Of a DNA stretch of 64,000 nucleotides, positions 27,663 to 35,940 are shown piece by piece. Numbering within the stretch: the stretch's first letter is position 1; every line of letters begins with the position of its first letter. Below the pieces are notes generated by a model. That model was given only the letters and a program-made list of their open reading frames with translations. It did not search any database and was not told the DNA's origin. The stretch is from Natronococcus sp. A-GB7 (GTDB taxonomy: Archaea; Halobacteriota; Halobacteria; Halobacteriales; Natrialbaceae), in contig NZ_JARUKV010000007.1 in NCBI RefSeq assembly GCF_029688865.1, positions 1-64,000 of the forward strand. The letters run 5' to 3'. Made by a program: the position numbers and the translations under genes.

Positions 27663-29467
27663 AGCTGATCCTCCGTCAGCGCGAACTGACCGTTGTCGCC
27701 GCCGCTCGGAACCATCGGATAGACGTTCGCCTGCGGATCGATGTGGACGTCGATCACGGAGGGACCGTCGTAGGTGAGCGCGGCGTCGATCGTGTCCGCG
27801 ACCTCGTCGTAGTCGTCGATTCGGAACCCTTCAGCGCCGAACGCCTCGGCGAGCGTGTCGAACTCGGGCATCCAGCCGTAGTCCGAGGCGGAGTGGCGCC
27901 CGTCGAAGAAGGCGTCCTGCCACTGGCGGACCATCCCGATGTACTCGTTGTTGAGCACGGCAACCGTGATGTCGAGGTTCTCGCGGACGGCGACCGACAG
28001 TCCCTGCAGCGTCATCAGGAACGAGCCGTCGCCGTCGACGCAGACGACCTCCTGGTCGTCGTCGGCCGCGAAGCGGGCGCCGATCGCCGCCGGCAGCCCG
28101 TAGCCCATCGCGCCCAGACCGTGACTCGAGACCCAGGTGCGGGGCTCGGTGTAGGTCCAGTACTGCCAGGCCCACATCTGGTGTTGGCCGACGCCGGTCG
28201 TAACGACCGCTCGGTCGCTCGTGGCCTCGTCCAGGGCCTCGACGACGAACTGCGGTTTGACCGGTTCGTCCTCCGGCGTGTCGTAGGCCATCGAGTAATC
28301 GGACTTCCACTGCTGGCACTGCGCGCGCCACTTCGTCGCTTGTGGCGACTCGTCGACGGCCTCGGTCAGCTGTTCGACGACGGTGCCGGCGTCGCCGATC
28401 AGCGGGTAGTCCGCGTGGATGTTCTTCGAGATCTCCGCCGGATCGATGTCGACGTGGATGATCTCGGCGTCGGGCGCGAACGTCTCGATGCCACCCGTCA
28501 GGCGGTCGTCGAATCGGGTGCCGACGGCGACCATCGTATCACAGTGGGTGATCGCCATGTTGGCGTAGCCGGTACCGTGCATCCCCGCACCCTCGAGTGC
28601 GAGCTCGTGGTCCTCGGGGAAGGCGCCGGTTCCGGGCATCGTCGTGACGACCGGGATCTCGTGTTCGATCGCGAACTCGCGACAGACCTCGGCCGCGTCG
28701 CCCTTGATCACGCCCCCGCCGAGCAGCATGATCGGGCGGCTGGCGTTCTCGACGCGTTCGGCCGCGGCCGCGACGATCTCGGGGTCCGCTCGTTCCTGGA
28801 CGTCGTAGGTGTCGGGCGTCCGCGGCTCGTCGGGTTCGCGGTCGGTTTCGGCGTTCGTAACGTCTTTCGGTAGGTCGACCAGCGTCGGTCCCGGTCGCCC
28901 CTCGCTCGCGAGCGCGAACGCCTCGCTGACGTCGGAGCCGACGCGGTCGGGCTCGCTCGAGAAGGTGTTGGTCTTCGTGACCGGCATCGTGACGCCGGTG
29001 GTGTCGGTCTCCTGGAAGGCGTCGTTGCCGACGAACTCCGTCGGCACCTGGCCGGTCAGTGCGACGACCGGATCCGAGTCCATGTCGGCGTCGGCCAGCC
29101 CCGTAACGAGGTTCGTCGCCCCCGGCCCCGAGGTCGCCAGGCAGATGCCCGGCTCTCCGGAGACGATGCCGTAGGCGTCGGCCGCGTGGGAGGCCCCCTG
29201 CTCGTGGGCCATCGTCACGTGGTGGATCTCGGAGTCGTACAGCGCGTCGTAGACGGGCATGATCGCGCCGCCCTGCACGCCGAAGGCGTGCTCGACCCCC
29301 GCGTTCTCGAGTGCGCGGACGACGGACTCGGCGCCCGTCGTAACCGGTGTCGGTTCGGCATCGGTTGCCGACTCGGTATCGTCAGCTTCGGACGGCTCCT
29401 CCGACGGTGTCTCCTGGTCGTCTCGCTGTTCCTCGGTCGCGGTAACTGGTGCTGCGCGTTCGCTCAT
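27659..29467 (-). CDS. ilvB: Acetolactate synthase large (catalytic) subunit IlvB
   Basis: 602 residues. Thiamine-diphosphate enzyme that makes acetolactate or acetohydroxybutyrate. After a 50-residue acidic extension come the catalytic-Glu region (AFGVQGGAIMPVYDALYDS, then HEQGASHAADAYGI) and the FAD-binding middle. The ThDP motif is GDGSFLMTLQGLSVAVREN, followed by LNNEYIGMVRQWQ. A GGAGG Shine-Dalgarno-like sequence and the palindrome GGTATCGATACC precede the ATG. Confidence 0.96.
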   Translation of the reverse strand: MSERAAPVTATEEQRDDQETPSEEPSEADDTESATDAEPTPVTTGAESVVRALENAGVEHAFGVQGGAIMPVYDALYDSEIHHVTMAHEQGASHAADAYGIVSGEPGICLATSGPGATNLVTGLADADMDSDPVVALTGQVPTEFVGNDAFQETDTTGVTMPVTKTNTFSSEPDRVGSDVSEAFALASEGRPGPTLVDLPKDVTNAETDREPDEPRTPDTYDVQERADPEIVAAAAERVENASRPIMLLGGGVIKGDAAEVCREFAIEHEIPVVTTMPGTGAFPEDHELALEGAGMHGTGYANMAITHCDTMVAVGTRFDDRLTGGIETFAPDAEIIHVDIDPAEISKNIHADYPLIGDAGTVVEQLTEAVDESPQATKWRAQCQQWKSDYSMAYDTPEDEPVKPQFVVEALDEATSDRAVVTTGVGQHQMWAWQYWTYTEPRTWVSSHGLGAMGYGLPAAIGARFAADDDQEVVCVDGDGSFLMTLQGLSVAVRENLDITVAVLNNEYIGMVRQWQDAFFDGRHSASDYGWMPEFDTLAEAFGAEGFRIDDYDEVADTIDAALTYDGPSVIDVHIDPQANVYPMVPSGGDNGQFALTEDQL

Positions 29468-29468
29468 C

Positions 29469-29480
29469 GGTATCGATACC
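29469..29480. promoter_or_regulatory. 12-bp palindrome between ilvB Shine-Dalgarno and start
   Basis: GGTATCGATACC is a perfect palindrome one base upstream of the ilvB ATG and directly next to GGAGG. It might be an operator or may simply fold as a tiny stem near the ribosome site. It is too short to decide. Confidence 0.3.
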
Positions 29481-29592
29481 CTCCTGTCGGATTCGGACGA
29501 TGCGTTCTGGTTGCTGGTGTCATCTGGTGGATTGCGGGTCGCTCGGCGGTCGGTGCGACGGATACGGGCCGGGGTCGAGGAAGGAGTTGGTG

Positions 29593-29610
29593 AGGGGCTA
29601 GTCGGCCCCT
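29593..29610 (-). promoter_or_regulatory. Hairpin in the ilvB leader (candidate attenuator element)
   Basis: On the minus strand AGGGGC and GCCCCT form a 6-bp stem around CGACTA. The 5' half is made of the last codons of the leader ORF (GTA GGG GCC) and its stop codon TAG lies in the loop. A ribosome delayed on the preceding Ile/Val codons would change whether this stem forms. No T-tract follows directly. Confidence 0.4.
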
Positions 29611-29684
29611 ACAATACGAATGCGAGCGAGCGCGCTGCCGTCGGTGTCGCGAGTGCGAACCGATGGTCGAGCGCGATCCGTCAT
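29598..29684 (-). CDS. Putative 28-residue ilvBNC leader peptide
   Basis: ATG 29684 lies about 4 bases after the start predicted from a TATTATAC box at 29711-29718, so the ORF would be read essentially leaderless. The peptide ends LARIRIVGAD. Its Ile and Val codons are ATT, ATT and GTA, which are rare in this GC-rich genome, where ATC and GTC dominate. The ORF ends inside a hairpin about 130 bases ahead of ilvB. The arrangement mimics bacterial amino-acid attenuator peptides; the regulatory role is inference. Confidence 0.4.
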   Translation of the reverse strand: MTDRARPSVRTRDTDGSALARIRIVGAD

Positions 29685-29710
29685 TACTCCACTGGTAGGC
29701 GCGGCAACCA

Positions 29711-29718
29711 GTATAATA
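29711..29718 (-). promoter_or_regulatory. TATA box of the ilvBNC-leuCD operon
   Basis: Minus-strand TATTATAC in the 332-base space between leuA and ilvB. A start near 29688 gives a leader of about 220 bases before ilvB, unusually long for a haloarchaeon, and contains the leader ORF. Confidence 0.45.
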
Positions 29719-29799
29719 GTTTCGTCCCGGGCAACGCTGGCGGGAACGACGGCGCGATAGCCGGGGCTCCCGGCCGGTGGCAAACGAGGGAGCCATCCC

Positions 29800-31027
29800 T
29801 CAGATCTGCACCTCCTCTCGCTGGCGCTCGACGCCAGCCTCCTCGGCGAACCGCTCTAAGTCCTCGACGGTGATGCGGCGCTTCTCGGCGCCGTAGTCCT
29901 TGACGCGGCGCGTTACCGTCCGCACCTCGTCGTCGGTAGGCACGTATCCGCGCTCCTCGAGGCGCTCGCGCACCGAGTGAGTCCCGGTGTGTTTCCCCAT
30001 GACCAGTCGGCGCGTCGCGCCGACCATCTCCGGGGTCATCACGCCGGGCTCGAAGGTGTCGGAGTTCTCGATAACGCCCGCGGCGTGGATCCCGCTCTCG
30101 TGGGAGAAGGCGTTGTCACCGACGACGGGTTTGTTCCCCGGCGTCTCGATCGAACTCTTCTCCTCGACGAGTTCCGAGAGCTCCATGATGCGGGTCGTGT
30201 CGATTCCAGTATCGCACTGGTAGACCGACTCGACGGCCATCACGAACTCCTCGTAGGCGGCGTTGCCGGCCCGCTCGCCGATCGAGTTGACCGAGACCTG
30301 CGCCTGGTCGGCGCCCGCTTCGATGCCCGACAGGGCGTTTGCGGTCGCCAGTCCGAAGTCGTCGTGGGTGTGGACGTCGACTCGCGCGTCCGTGTGGGAA
30401 CAGACCTTCTCGATCATCGCCCGGAACCGGTTCGGCGTGGCGACGCCGCAGGTGTCCGGGATGTTGATCCAGTCCGTTCCCGCCTCGGAGACGGCCTCGA
30501 TAACCTCGATCAGGAACGCCTCGTCGGTTCGAGTCGCGTCCATCGGCGAGAACATGCAGGTCGTCCCCGTCTCCGTGATCCGTTCGACCGACTCGACGGC
30601 GCGCTGTACTACGTCCTCGCGGGTCGCGTGCATCGAGTCCTCGATCTGGACGTCGCTGGTGCTGACGAACGTGTGCACCATCTCGACGCCGGAATCAAGT
30701 GCGGCTTCGATGTCGTCGTCGACGACGCGGGCCAGCCCGCAGGTGGTCGTCGACGTCGAGGACGCGATATCCCTGACCGCCTCGAACTCGGTCTCGGAGT
30801 TGACGGGGAATCCGGCCTCGATGACGTGGGTTCCCATCTCGTCCAGAACGGCGGCGATCTCGCGTTTATCGTCGTAGGAAAACGACGTCCCGGGCGACTG
30901 TTCGCCGTCCCGCAGCGTCGTATCGAAGACACGTGCTGACTCGATTTCGTCAGTGGAATCTAACGTGCCCTGGAAGAACTCGACCCCCCTGACTGGTGTC
31001 AGAGGTCGGGTTGCCTTGTGAAGACAT
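29800..31027 (-). CDS. leuA: 2-isopropylmalate synthase family (LeuA), apparent 1-base frameshift near the 5' end
   Basis: About 408 residues once one base is removed. It condenses acetyl-CoA with 2-oxoisovalerate (LeuA); the related citramalate synthase is an alternative. The catalytic FDTTLRDGEQSPG motif lies at 30890-30930, but no ATG or GTG precedes it in that frame after the TATA box. The ATG at 31027, 31 bases after TTTATATA, reads MSSQGNPTSDTSQG and then stops at 30950. Dropping one G from the six-G run near 30985-30990 joins it to VEFFQGTLDSTDEIESARVF. The first ATG in the main frame (30837) would delete the catalytic motif. Other features are HVIEAGFP, DVHTHDDFGLATANAL and GNKPVVGDNAFSHESGIH. 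Confidence 0.85.
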
Positions 31028-31053
31028 TGTATCCGATTCGAGGATCGACGTCG

Positions 31054-31061
31054 TATATAAA
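31054..31061 (-). promoter_or_regulatory. TATA box of leuA
   Basis: Minus-strand TTTATATA, centred about 31 bases ahead of ATG 31027, predicts a start near 31032 and an almost leaderless message. It supports 31027 as the true start and hence the frameshift interpretation. Confidence 0.6.
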
Positions 31062-31446
31062 CCTGACGCTGCCCGCGTAATGAGACGACGTGTCAGCCCT
31101 CGCAGAACTCCCCCGACGGAAGAAAATCGCAAGACATCAACGACCTATTATCCAACGGATATCCTATTATCATACTGCTCGTTCCGCGAGTCGACCTCGA
31201 AATCCCTCGTTCGAGCCTCTACGATCCATCCATATATGCTCGAAAATAACTTAATTCGGCTGGCGCGCGCTCTCCGCTGGACAGTCGGTCGGTAAGGAAC
31301 CATCACACGCCCCATATCTGGACTGTTGTCCAGCTGTTCGTATATTTCGGGACGTGAGTCGAGAGAAGAACGATCTCTCGGGACGAACCTGTCCGTTATC
31401 TACGGGGATTCGTACGTGTTACCAGCTTCTCTCCGGATCGGAACGG
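31062..31446. other. 385-base AT-richer gap upstream of leuA
   Basis: No convincing gene. It holds two small inverted repeats: CTGGAC/GTCCAG at 31318-31333 and CGAGAGA/TCTCTCG at 31360-31380. The second lies about 70 bases downstream of the Lrp-TRASH gene and could end its transcript. Short open frames here lack any recognisable content. Confidence 0.4.
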
Positions 31447-32040
31447 TCACTCGAGGGCGTCCAGATGAGACTCGTACCGGCTCAGATATCGATCCTCGCA
31501 GGAGGAACAGCAGAACGTCTTGATCTCACCGTCGACGGTCGCCGTCACGCCGTCGCCGGTGACCTGTTTCCCACAGACAACACACTCGAGGGCGAACCCG
31601 GTCGCCGAGAGCGCGGCGACGCGAGCCGACCGGTTGAGCAGCGTGACGTCGTAGCCCGACAGCGAGGCGAGATCGACCTCGCGAGCGAGCCACGAGCGGA
31701 CGTCGCCCTCGGCGATCGTCGCGTGGACGACGACGCGGCCGTCGACTCCCTCGAAGACGCGCTCGACGCCCTCGAGCTCGCCCGCGGCCGCGTAGACGTC
31801 GTCGACCGCGTCGGGGGTCGGCTCGAGGTCGACCAGCACCGAGACCTCGCCGTGGAGTCGCTCGCGGTCGACGTCGATCGTAAACCCCTGGATGATCCCC
31901 TGGCTCTCGAGCCGGGAGATCCGATCCGAGACCGCCGGCGGCGTCAGGTCGACCCGGTCGGCGATCTCCTTGTACGGCCGCCGGGCGTCGGTCGCCAGCA
32001 ACTCGAGGATCTCGAGGTCAGTCTCGTCGAGCTCGCGCAT
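31447..32040 (-). CDS. Lrp/AsnC-type regulator with C-terminal TRASH metal-binding domain
   Basis: 197 residues from ATG 32040. Residues 1-55 are an Lrp winged helix (MRELDETDLEILELLATDAR). Residues 60-145 are a RAM-like ligand domain (LHGEVSVLVDLEPTPDAVDD). Residues 155-190 form a TRASH motif (CVVCGKQV then FCCSSCEDRYLSRY). Family knowledge: haloarchaeal Lrp-TRASH proteins respond to metals such as copper. It lies immediately upstream of leuA on the same strand, so a link to amino-acid control is also possible but unproven. Confidence 0.9.
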   Translation of the reverse strand: MRELDETDLEILELLATDARRPYKEIADRVDLTPPAVSDRISRLESQGIIQGFTIDVDRERLHGEVSVLVDLEPTPDAVDDVYAAAGELEGVERVFEGVDGRVVVHATIAEGDVRSWLAREVDLASLSGYDVTLLNRSARVAALSATGFALECVVCGKQVTGDGVTATVDGEIKTFCCSSCEDRYLSRYESHLDALE

Positions 32041-32119
32041 GGACGGGAGTTGGTGAGCGCTCGCCAAGAGTGTACCGTGGAAGCGAACGTTTTTCTCGCC
32101 GCGCTTCGAGGGGATCGAT

Positions 32120-32410
32120 ATGAGCGATTTCGATCTCGACCTCCGGACCGTCGAGGAACACATCGACGAGGAGTTCGACCTCGACGGCGAAATCGTCCTC
32201 GGCGTCCTCGACGGAACGGCGCCGTCCTCGGAGTGGCTCGAGGCGGTCTCGACGGGGAACGTGCTCGTCCTCTGTGTCGAGGGCGAGGTCAACGAGCTCG
32301 CCTCCGGCTTCGCCCGCGACGTCAAGGAATCGGGCGGGAACCTCATCCACTTCCGCGGCTTTCTGGTCGTCACGCCACCTGGAATCGACGTCAACACCGA
32401 TCGACTGTAG
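32120..32410 (+). CDS. DUF5779-like haloarchaeal protein
   Basis: 96 residues, divergent from the Lrp-TRASH gene with about 80 bases between. Sequence features are LDLRTVEEHIDEEFDLDGEI, VLGVLDGTAPSSEWLEAVS and GNLIHFRGFLVVTPPGIDVN. It matches what I remember of the haloarchaeal DUF5779 family. Small alpha/beta protein, no membrane segment. The function is unknown. Confidence 0.75.
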   Translation: MSDFDLDLRTVEEHIDEEFDLDGEIVLGVLDGTAPSSEWLEAVSTGNVLVLCVEGEVNELASGFARDVKESGGNLIHFRGFLVVTPPGIDVNTDRL

Positions 32411-32519
32411 CGGTTCGATCGCGTGTGGTCGACTCGAGATCGACACTCGACGCCGGGAGTTCGGATCGGCGCAAAATTAGAGAGTACTGCCGACCCGTAT
32501 CGACGACCGTTTCGACGCT

Positions 32520-33011
32520 TCAGGCCTCGAGCTCGTCGTAGTCGAACTGTTCGCCGTACTCCGAGAGGGTGTCAAGTTCGTCCTGTTCCTCGCGCAACGT
32601 CTCCTCGAGCGTGTCCGCGGCGTCGTCCATCCCGAGCTGGTCGGCCATCGGGATGAGGTTACCGTAGACGGCGATCTCGTAGTGTTCGCTCTTCTGTCCG
32701 GCGGCGATGTTGAACCGGTCGACGGCTTCCTCGCTCGGGTCCTTGCTGATAAACTCCTCGTGAGCCTCGATCATCCCCTCGACGATCGGGTCCTCCTCCG
32801 CTTCGGCCTCGGCGTCGAGCTGGTCGAACACCTGCTCGATACGATCGACGTGTGTTCGGGTCTCCTCGCGGTGTTCGGCGAACCCGTCCGCGAGCTTCTC
32901 GTTCGAGGACGTCTCCTCGAGCTCCTCGAGGGCGTCGACGAGGCGCTGTTCCGTGTAGTAGGCGTGTTTCAATCCTTCGACGAAGAGGTCTTCGGTTGTA
33001 TCGATAGTCAT
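32520..33011 (-). CDS. YciE/YciF-type ferritin-like protein (DUF892)
   Basis: 163 residues from ATG 33011. Four-helix ferritin-like fold with metal-ligand patterns FVEGLKHAYYTEQRLVDALE, FAEHREETRTHVDRIEQVF, EAHEEF and SEHYEIAVYGNLIPMADQLG. Members are stress-induced and presumed to be iron-binding ferroxidase relatives. Convergent with the DUF5779-like gene. An ATG two codons upstream (33017) is an equal alternative. Confidence 0.9.
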   Translation of the reverse strand: MTIDTTEDLFVEGLKHAYYTEQRLVDALEELEETSSNEKLADGFAEHREETRTHVDRIEQVFDQLDAEAEAEEDPIVEGMIEAHEEFISKDPSEEAVDRFNIAAGQKSEHYEIAVYGNLIPMADQLGMDDAADTLEETLREEQDELDTLSEYGEQFDYDELEA

Positions 33012-33111
33012 GGGCAATCTATTCGGACGGACTGGGCTGCAGCCGATAAGCCGAAGGCCTGCGTCACACAGGTTCGATCGCGAACGCGACGCTCCCCGGC
33101 CTCAGATCCCG

Positions 33112-33416
33112 TTAATCGCCGAGAGACGACTCCCCCACGCCCTGTTTCCTGAAGACGGCGCTTCCGTCCTGCTTGACGGTGATCCGGTACCCCTCGTAGG
33201 AGAAGGTAACCTCGGCCTCCGCGGCGGGAACGGGCGGGTTCGAGAAGACGTGCTCGAGGATATGGTCGATGCAGTCGTACAGCGGCGTCAAATTCTCGAC
33301 CTCGACGTTCTCGAGTTCGGCGACGGTTCGGCGACGCTCACGTTCGGATCGGCCTCGTCGACGTCGAAGGTCCGGTGGACGACGGTTCGATCATCGCTTC
33401 GAGATCGGTCGGGCAT
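33112..33416 (-). pseudogene. HalOD1-domain protein interrupted by a 1-base frameshift
   Basis: From ATG 33416 the frame reads MPDRSRSDDRTVVHRTFDVD then EADPNVSVAE, the usual HalOD1 start, but stops early. The rest of the domain is in another frame (TVAELENVEVENLTPLYD, then VTFSYEGYRITVKQDG) and ends at TAA 33112. The two join if one base, most simply an A in GAACC near 33328, is restored; the corrected product would be 101 residues. HalOD1 is a haloarchaeal output domain often tied to sensory regulators. This is either a true mutation or a sequence error. Confidence 0.75.
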
Positions 33417-33451
33417 GTTCGCGTTCTTCTATCGGCAGGGTGGAAGGAAGT

Positions 33452-34159
33452 TTACCGTTCAGTTGCAGGCACCGAATTCGAGCGGAACGTGAGCCAGTGC
33501 CCGTCCGGATCGCGGACCACAGCTTCGTCGTCGGTCTCGCGTTCGATCCGGTCAACCCGGTCCTCGATCGCCTCGAGCGCCGCTTTCGGATCCTCGGTCT
33601 CGAATCCGAGGTCGACGTGGACGCCGCCGCGGCCGTCGGCGATCCCGAGGTGGGGCTCCCAGAGCTCGAGGGCCATCGGGCCGTTCAGCCGCACCCGCTT
33701 GCGGTCGGAACCGACGTCGACCGTTCGAAAGCCCAGCGCCTCGTAGAACTCGCGGGCCCGGTCGAGGGACTCGACCTCGAGGACGACCTCGAACAGGCCA
33801 TCGATCCCCGGCCCCGCGACGTCGCGCTGGCCGAGTTCGACGCAGTTCCCGTCGGGATCGTACAGGTACAGCGACCGCGAGGAGCCGAACTGAGCCTCCT
33901 CGAGGTCGTACTCGGCGCTCAGCCGATCCCACCAGTCGTCGTACTCCGCGGCGGGGATCGAGAGGGCGTAGTGGGTGTGGAGTCCGCCCCGCGGAACCGC
34001 CTCGGGTCGCCGGAGGACGAGGTCGGTCTCGCCCGCGGCCAGGACGACCTCGTTCTCGCCGTCCTCGCGGACGGGCAGGGACAGCGTCTCCGCGTAGAAC
34101 CGCCGCGCCGGCTCGAGGTACTTGACCTCGAGGGCGAGCCAGGAGAGGCCGGTAAGCAT
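33452..34159 (-). CDS. VOC (glyoxalase/dioxygenase fold) protein, two domains
   Basis: 235 residues from ATG 34159. Two tandem VOC modules: LEVKYLEPARRFYAETLSLP and LEVESLDRAREFYEALGF each open a beta-alpha-beta-beta-beta unit. Metal-binding positions appear as HTHYALSI and DPDGNCVELGQ, then VHVDLGFET and DPDGHWLTF. The arrangement resembles ring-cleavage dioxygenases and glyoxalases; the substrate is unknown. The ATG nine codons upstream is less likely. Confidence 0.9.
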   Translation of the reverse strand: MLTGLSWLALEVKYLEPARRFYAETLSLPVREDGENEVVLAAGETDLVLRRPEAVPRGGLHTHYALSIPAAEYDDWWDRLSAEYDLEEAQFGSSRSLYLYDPDGNCVELGQRDVAGPGIDGLFEVVLEVESLDRAREFYEALGFRTVDVGSDRKRVRLNGPMALELWEPHLGIADGRGGVHVDLGFETEDPKAALEAIEDRVDRIERETDDEAVVRDPDGHWLTFRSNSVPATER

Positions 34160-34321
34160 GGTCCCCTGTACTCGGGGCGGGAGCATAGAAGCGTCGCCGC
34201 GGCGAGTTCAGTGTCACCGAGGGTGGTGTGACGGGCGACGTGGCGGGGAGAGATCGGCAACGAACCGGCGGAATCGGCGGCTTCGTCCAGGTTTATGACG
34301 CGAGCGACCGTACTGCCGTCC

Positions 34322-35005
34322 ATGCCATTTCGCGTCGACGAGCGCTCGACCGAGCTTGCGGAGATCGATCGGTTCGACGGCGGCGTCGGCTGGATCGCCC
34401 ACCCCGACGAGGAGATGCAGCGGGCCAGCCACGCCCTCGAGCACGACGGCGAGGTGTGGGTGATCGACCCCGTCGACGCCGAGGGGGTCGACGCTCTTCT
34501 CGCGGAGTTCGGCGAGGTCCGCGGCGTCGTCGTCACGCTGGATCGACACAAACGCGACGCCGCCGACGTTGCGAACCGTCACGACGTCCCGGTCTACCTC
34601 CCGGCGTTCTTCGAGGGCGTCTCCGAGGAGCTCGAGGCGCCCGTCGTTCGCTTCGGTGACGAGCTCGCCGATACGGGGTTCAAGGCGCGAACGATCGTCG
34701 ACAGCCGGTTCTGGCAGGAGGTCGCCCTCTACGATCCCGATCGACGAACGCTCGTCGTCCCGGAGTCGGTCGGTACCGCCGACTACTTCCTCGCCAGGGG
34801 GGAACGCCTCGGCGTCCATCCGATGCGGCGGGCGATCCCGCCGCGGGACGCTCTCGGCGACCTCGTCCCCGATCGAGTGCTCGTCGGTCACGGCCCTGGC
34901 GTGCTGACCGACGCGACGACGGCCCTCGAGACCGCCCTCTCTCAGTCGCGGACGCGAGCCCCGCTGCTGTACGCCAAGACGGGGCGAAAGATGTTGCCGT
35001 TCTGA
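34322..35005 (+). CDS. Degenerate metallo-beta-lactamase-like protein
   Basis: 227 residues. The overall strand/helix order (VWVIDPVDAEGVDALLAEF, VVVTLDRHKRDAADVANRH, LVGHGPGVLTD) resembles an MBL fold. The HxHxDH signature position reads LDRHKRDAAD, with most metal ligands missing, so a hydrolase activity is doubtful. The N-terminus is MPFRVDERSTELAEIDRFDG. It diverges from the VOC gene. No closer assignment is possible. Confidence 0.65.
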   Translation: MPFRVDERSTELAEIDRFDGGVGWIAHPDEEMQRASHALEHDGEVWVIDPVDAEGVDALLAEFGEVRGVVVTLDRHKRDAADVANRHDVPVYLPAFFEGVSEELEAPVVRFGDELADTGFKARTIVDSRFWQEVALYDPDRRTLVVPESVGTADYFLARGERLGVHPMRRAIPPRDALGDLVPDRVLVGHGPGVLTDATTALETALSQSRTRAPLLYAKTGRKMLPF

Positions 35006-35045
35006 TAGGATACAGCTAACTGTCGCGGGCCCGTAGGAGTACGGC

Positions 35046-35468
35046 GTGGTCTACGTCACCCGTGCCCTCGTCGAGGTGTTGCTCGAGCTGGCCGAGGACG
35101 CCGATCCGGACCGGGTCAGAACCGGCGTCTCGGTGACCCCGGCCGGCGAGCTCGAGGGAGCCGAGGGGCTCCCGCCCGAGACGCCGGTCTTTACGGACTT
35201 CTTCCTCCCGGACCCCGGGAACGCGGTCAATGCGGTGTTCGGCGTCGACCTCTCGACGCCGGCCCGACAGGCCCAGGGCCAGTTCGTCTCCCACCCCGTG
35301 CGGGAGCTCGAGGTGACCAAACGCGACGACCTCGCCCAGGTGGTCTTCGTCGCCGTCCCGCCCTGGGAGATCGACGAGGCGTCGTTCGGCGCCTTCGATC
35401 GGTTCGGCGAGCGCCAGCCCCTCGAGATCCTCGACGCTCGAGCGCCCGAGCGGTCGCTCCGGGAGTGA
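35046..35468 (+). CDS. Uncharacterised haloarchaeal protein
   Basis: 140 residues from GTG 35046, about 40 bases after the MBL-like gene and in the same direction. The sequence (VYVTRALVEVLLELAEDADP, then VTPAGELEGAEGLPPETPVF, later SHPVRELEVTKRDDLAQVVF) is conserved-looking and soluble. No recognised catalytic motif. The start is uncertain because no ATG exists near the N-terminus. Confidence 0.7.
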   Translation: MVYVTRALVEVLLELAEDADPDRVRTGVSVTPAGELEGAEGLPPETPVFTDFFLPDPGNAVNAVFGVDLSTPARQAQGQFVSHPVRELEVTKRDDLAQVVFVAVPPWEIDEASFGAFDRFGERQPLEILDARAPERSLRE

Positions 35469-35522
35469 GACGGGCTGCCGTACGAAACCGGCGGGTCGAG
35501 CCCACCCCGGCGAACTGCCGCG

Positions 35523-35732
35523 TTACTCGAGGTAGCCCAGTCCGCGGAGCTGTTCGGTGATCTCCTCGAACTCGGCCTCGGTTAGCTCGCCCTGTCGCTG
35601 GTGCTGGATGACGATGCTCCGGAGCAGGAACCGGACCAGGTCGCTCGTGCTCTGGAAGCTCGTCCCCTCGATCGTTTCGTCGACGCGGTCTGCCAGATCC
35701 TTCGGGATCGAAACCGTGGTGTACTCGACCAT
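35523..35732 (-). CDS. Ribbon-helix-helix (CopG-type) DNA-binding protein
   Basis: 69 residues from ATG 35732. MVEYTTVSIPKDLADRVDET gives the N-terminal strand and first helix, and FQSTSDLVRFLLRSIVIQHQ the second helix. This is the usual dimeric repressor fold that binds DNA with its beta sheet. A Glu-rich C-terminal tail may be the effector or partner region. No adjacent toxin gene. Confidence 0.88.
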   Translation of the reverse strand: MVEYTTVSIPKDLADRVDETIEGTSFQSTSDLVRFLLRSIVIQHQRQGELTEAEFEEITEQLRGLGYLE

Positions 35733-35940
35733 ACGAAATACTCCGGCGCGGTCCCCAAAGACGTGTCGCCGCTCTGCGGTCCGTTTCCGGGAGGCGGGTC
35801 GGCGACGACTCACTCTTCGCGGCCAGCCACGGCTCGGTGCCGCGGGCTGTGGAAGTGGCCCGTCACTCGGCGCTGGAAAACTGCCGGATCGCCGATCGTC
35901 TCCGCAGCGGTTTTGATATGCGGCGTTCTACTGGCAGCGT

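Noticed and set aside
29598-29783. 61-codon version of the ilvB leader ORF starting at 29783
   Set aside because: The start lies upstream of the predicted transcription start; the 28-codon version from ATG 29684 fits the TATA box.
30950-31132. Independent 60-residue gene upstream of leuA
   Set aside because: Its first part lies upstream of the leuA TATA box, and its end is the out-of-frame reading of conserved LeuA sequence; it is the shifted leuA start.
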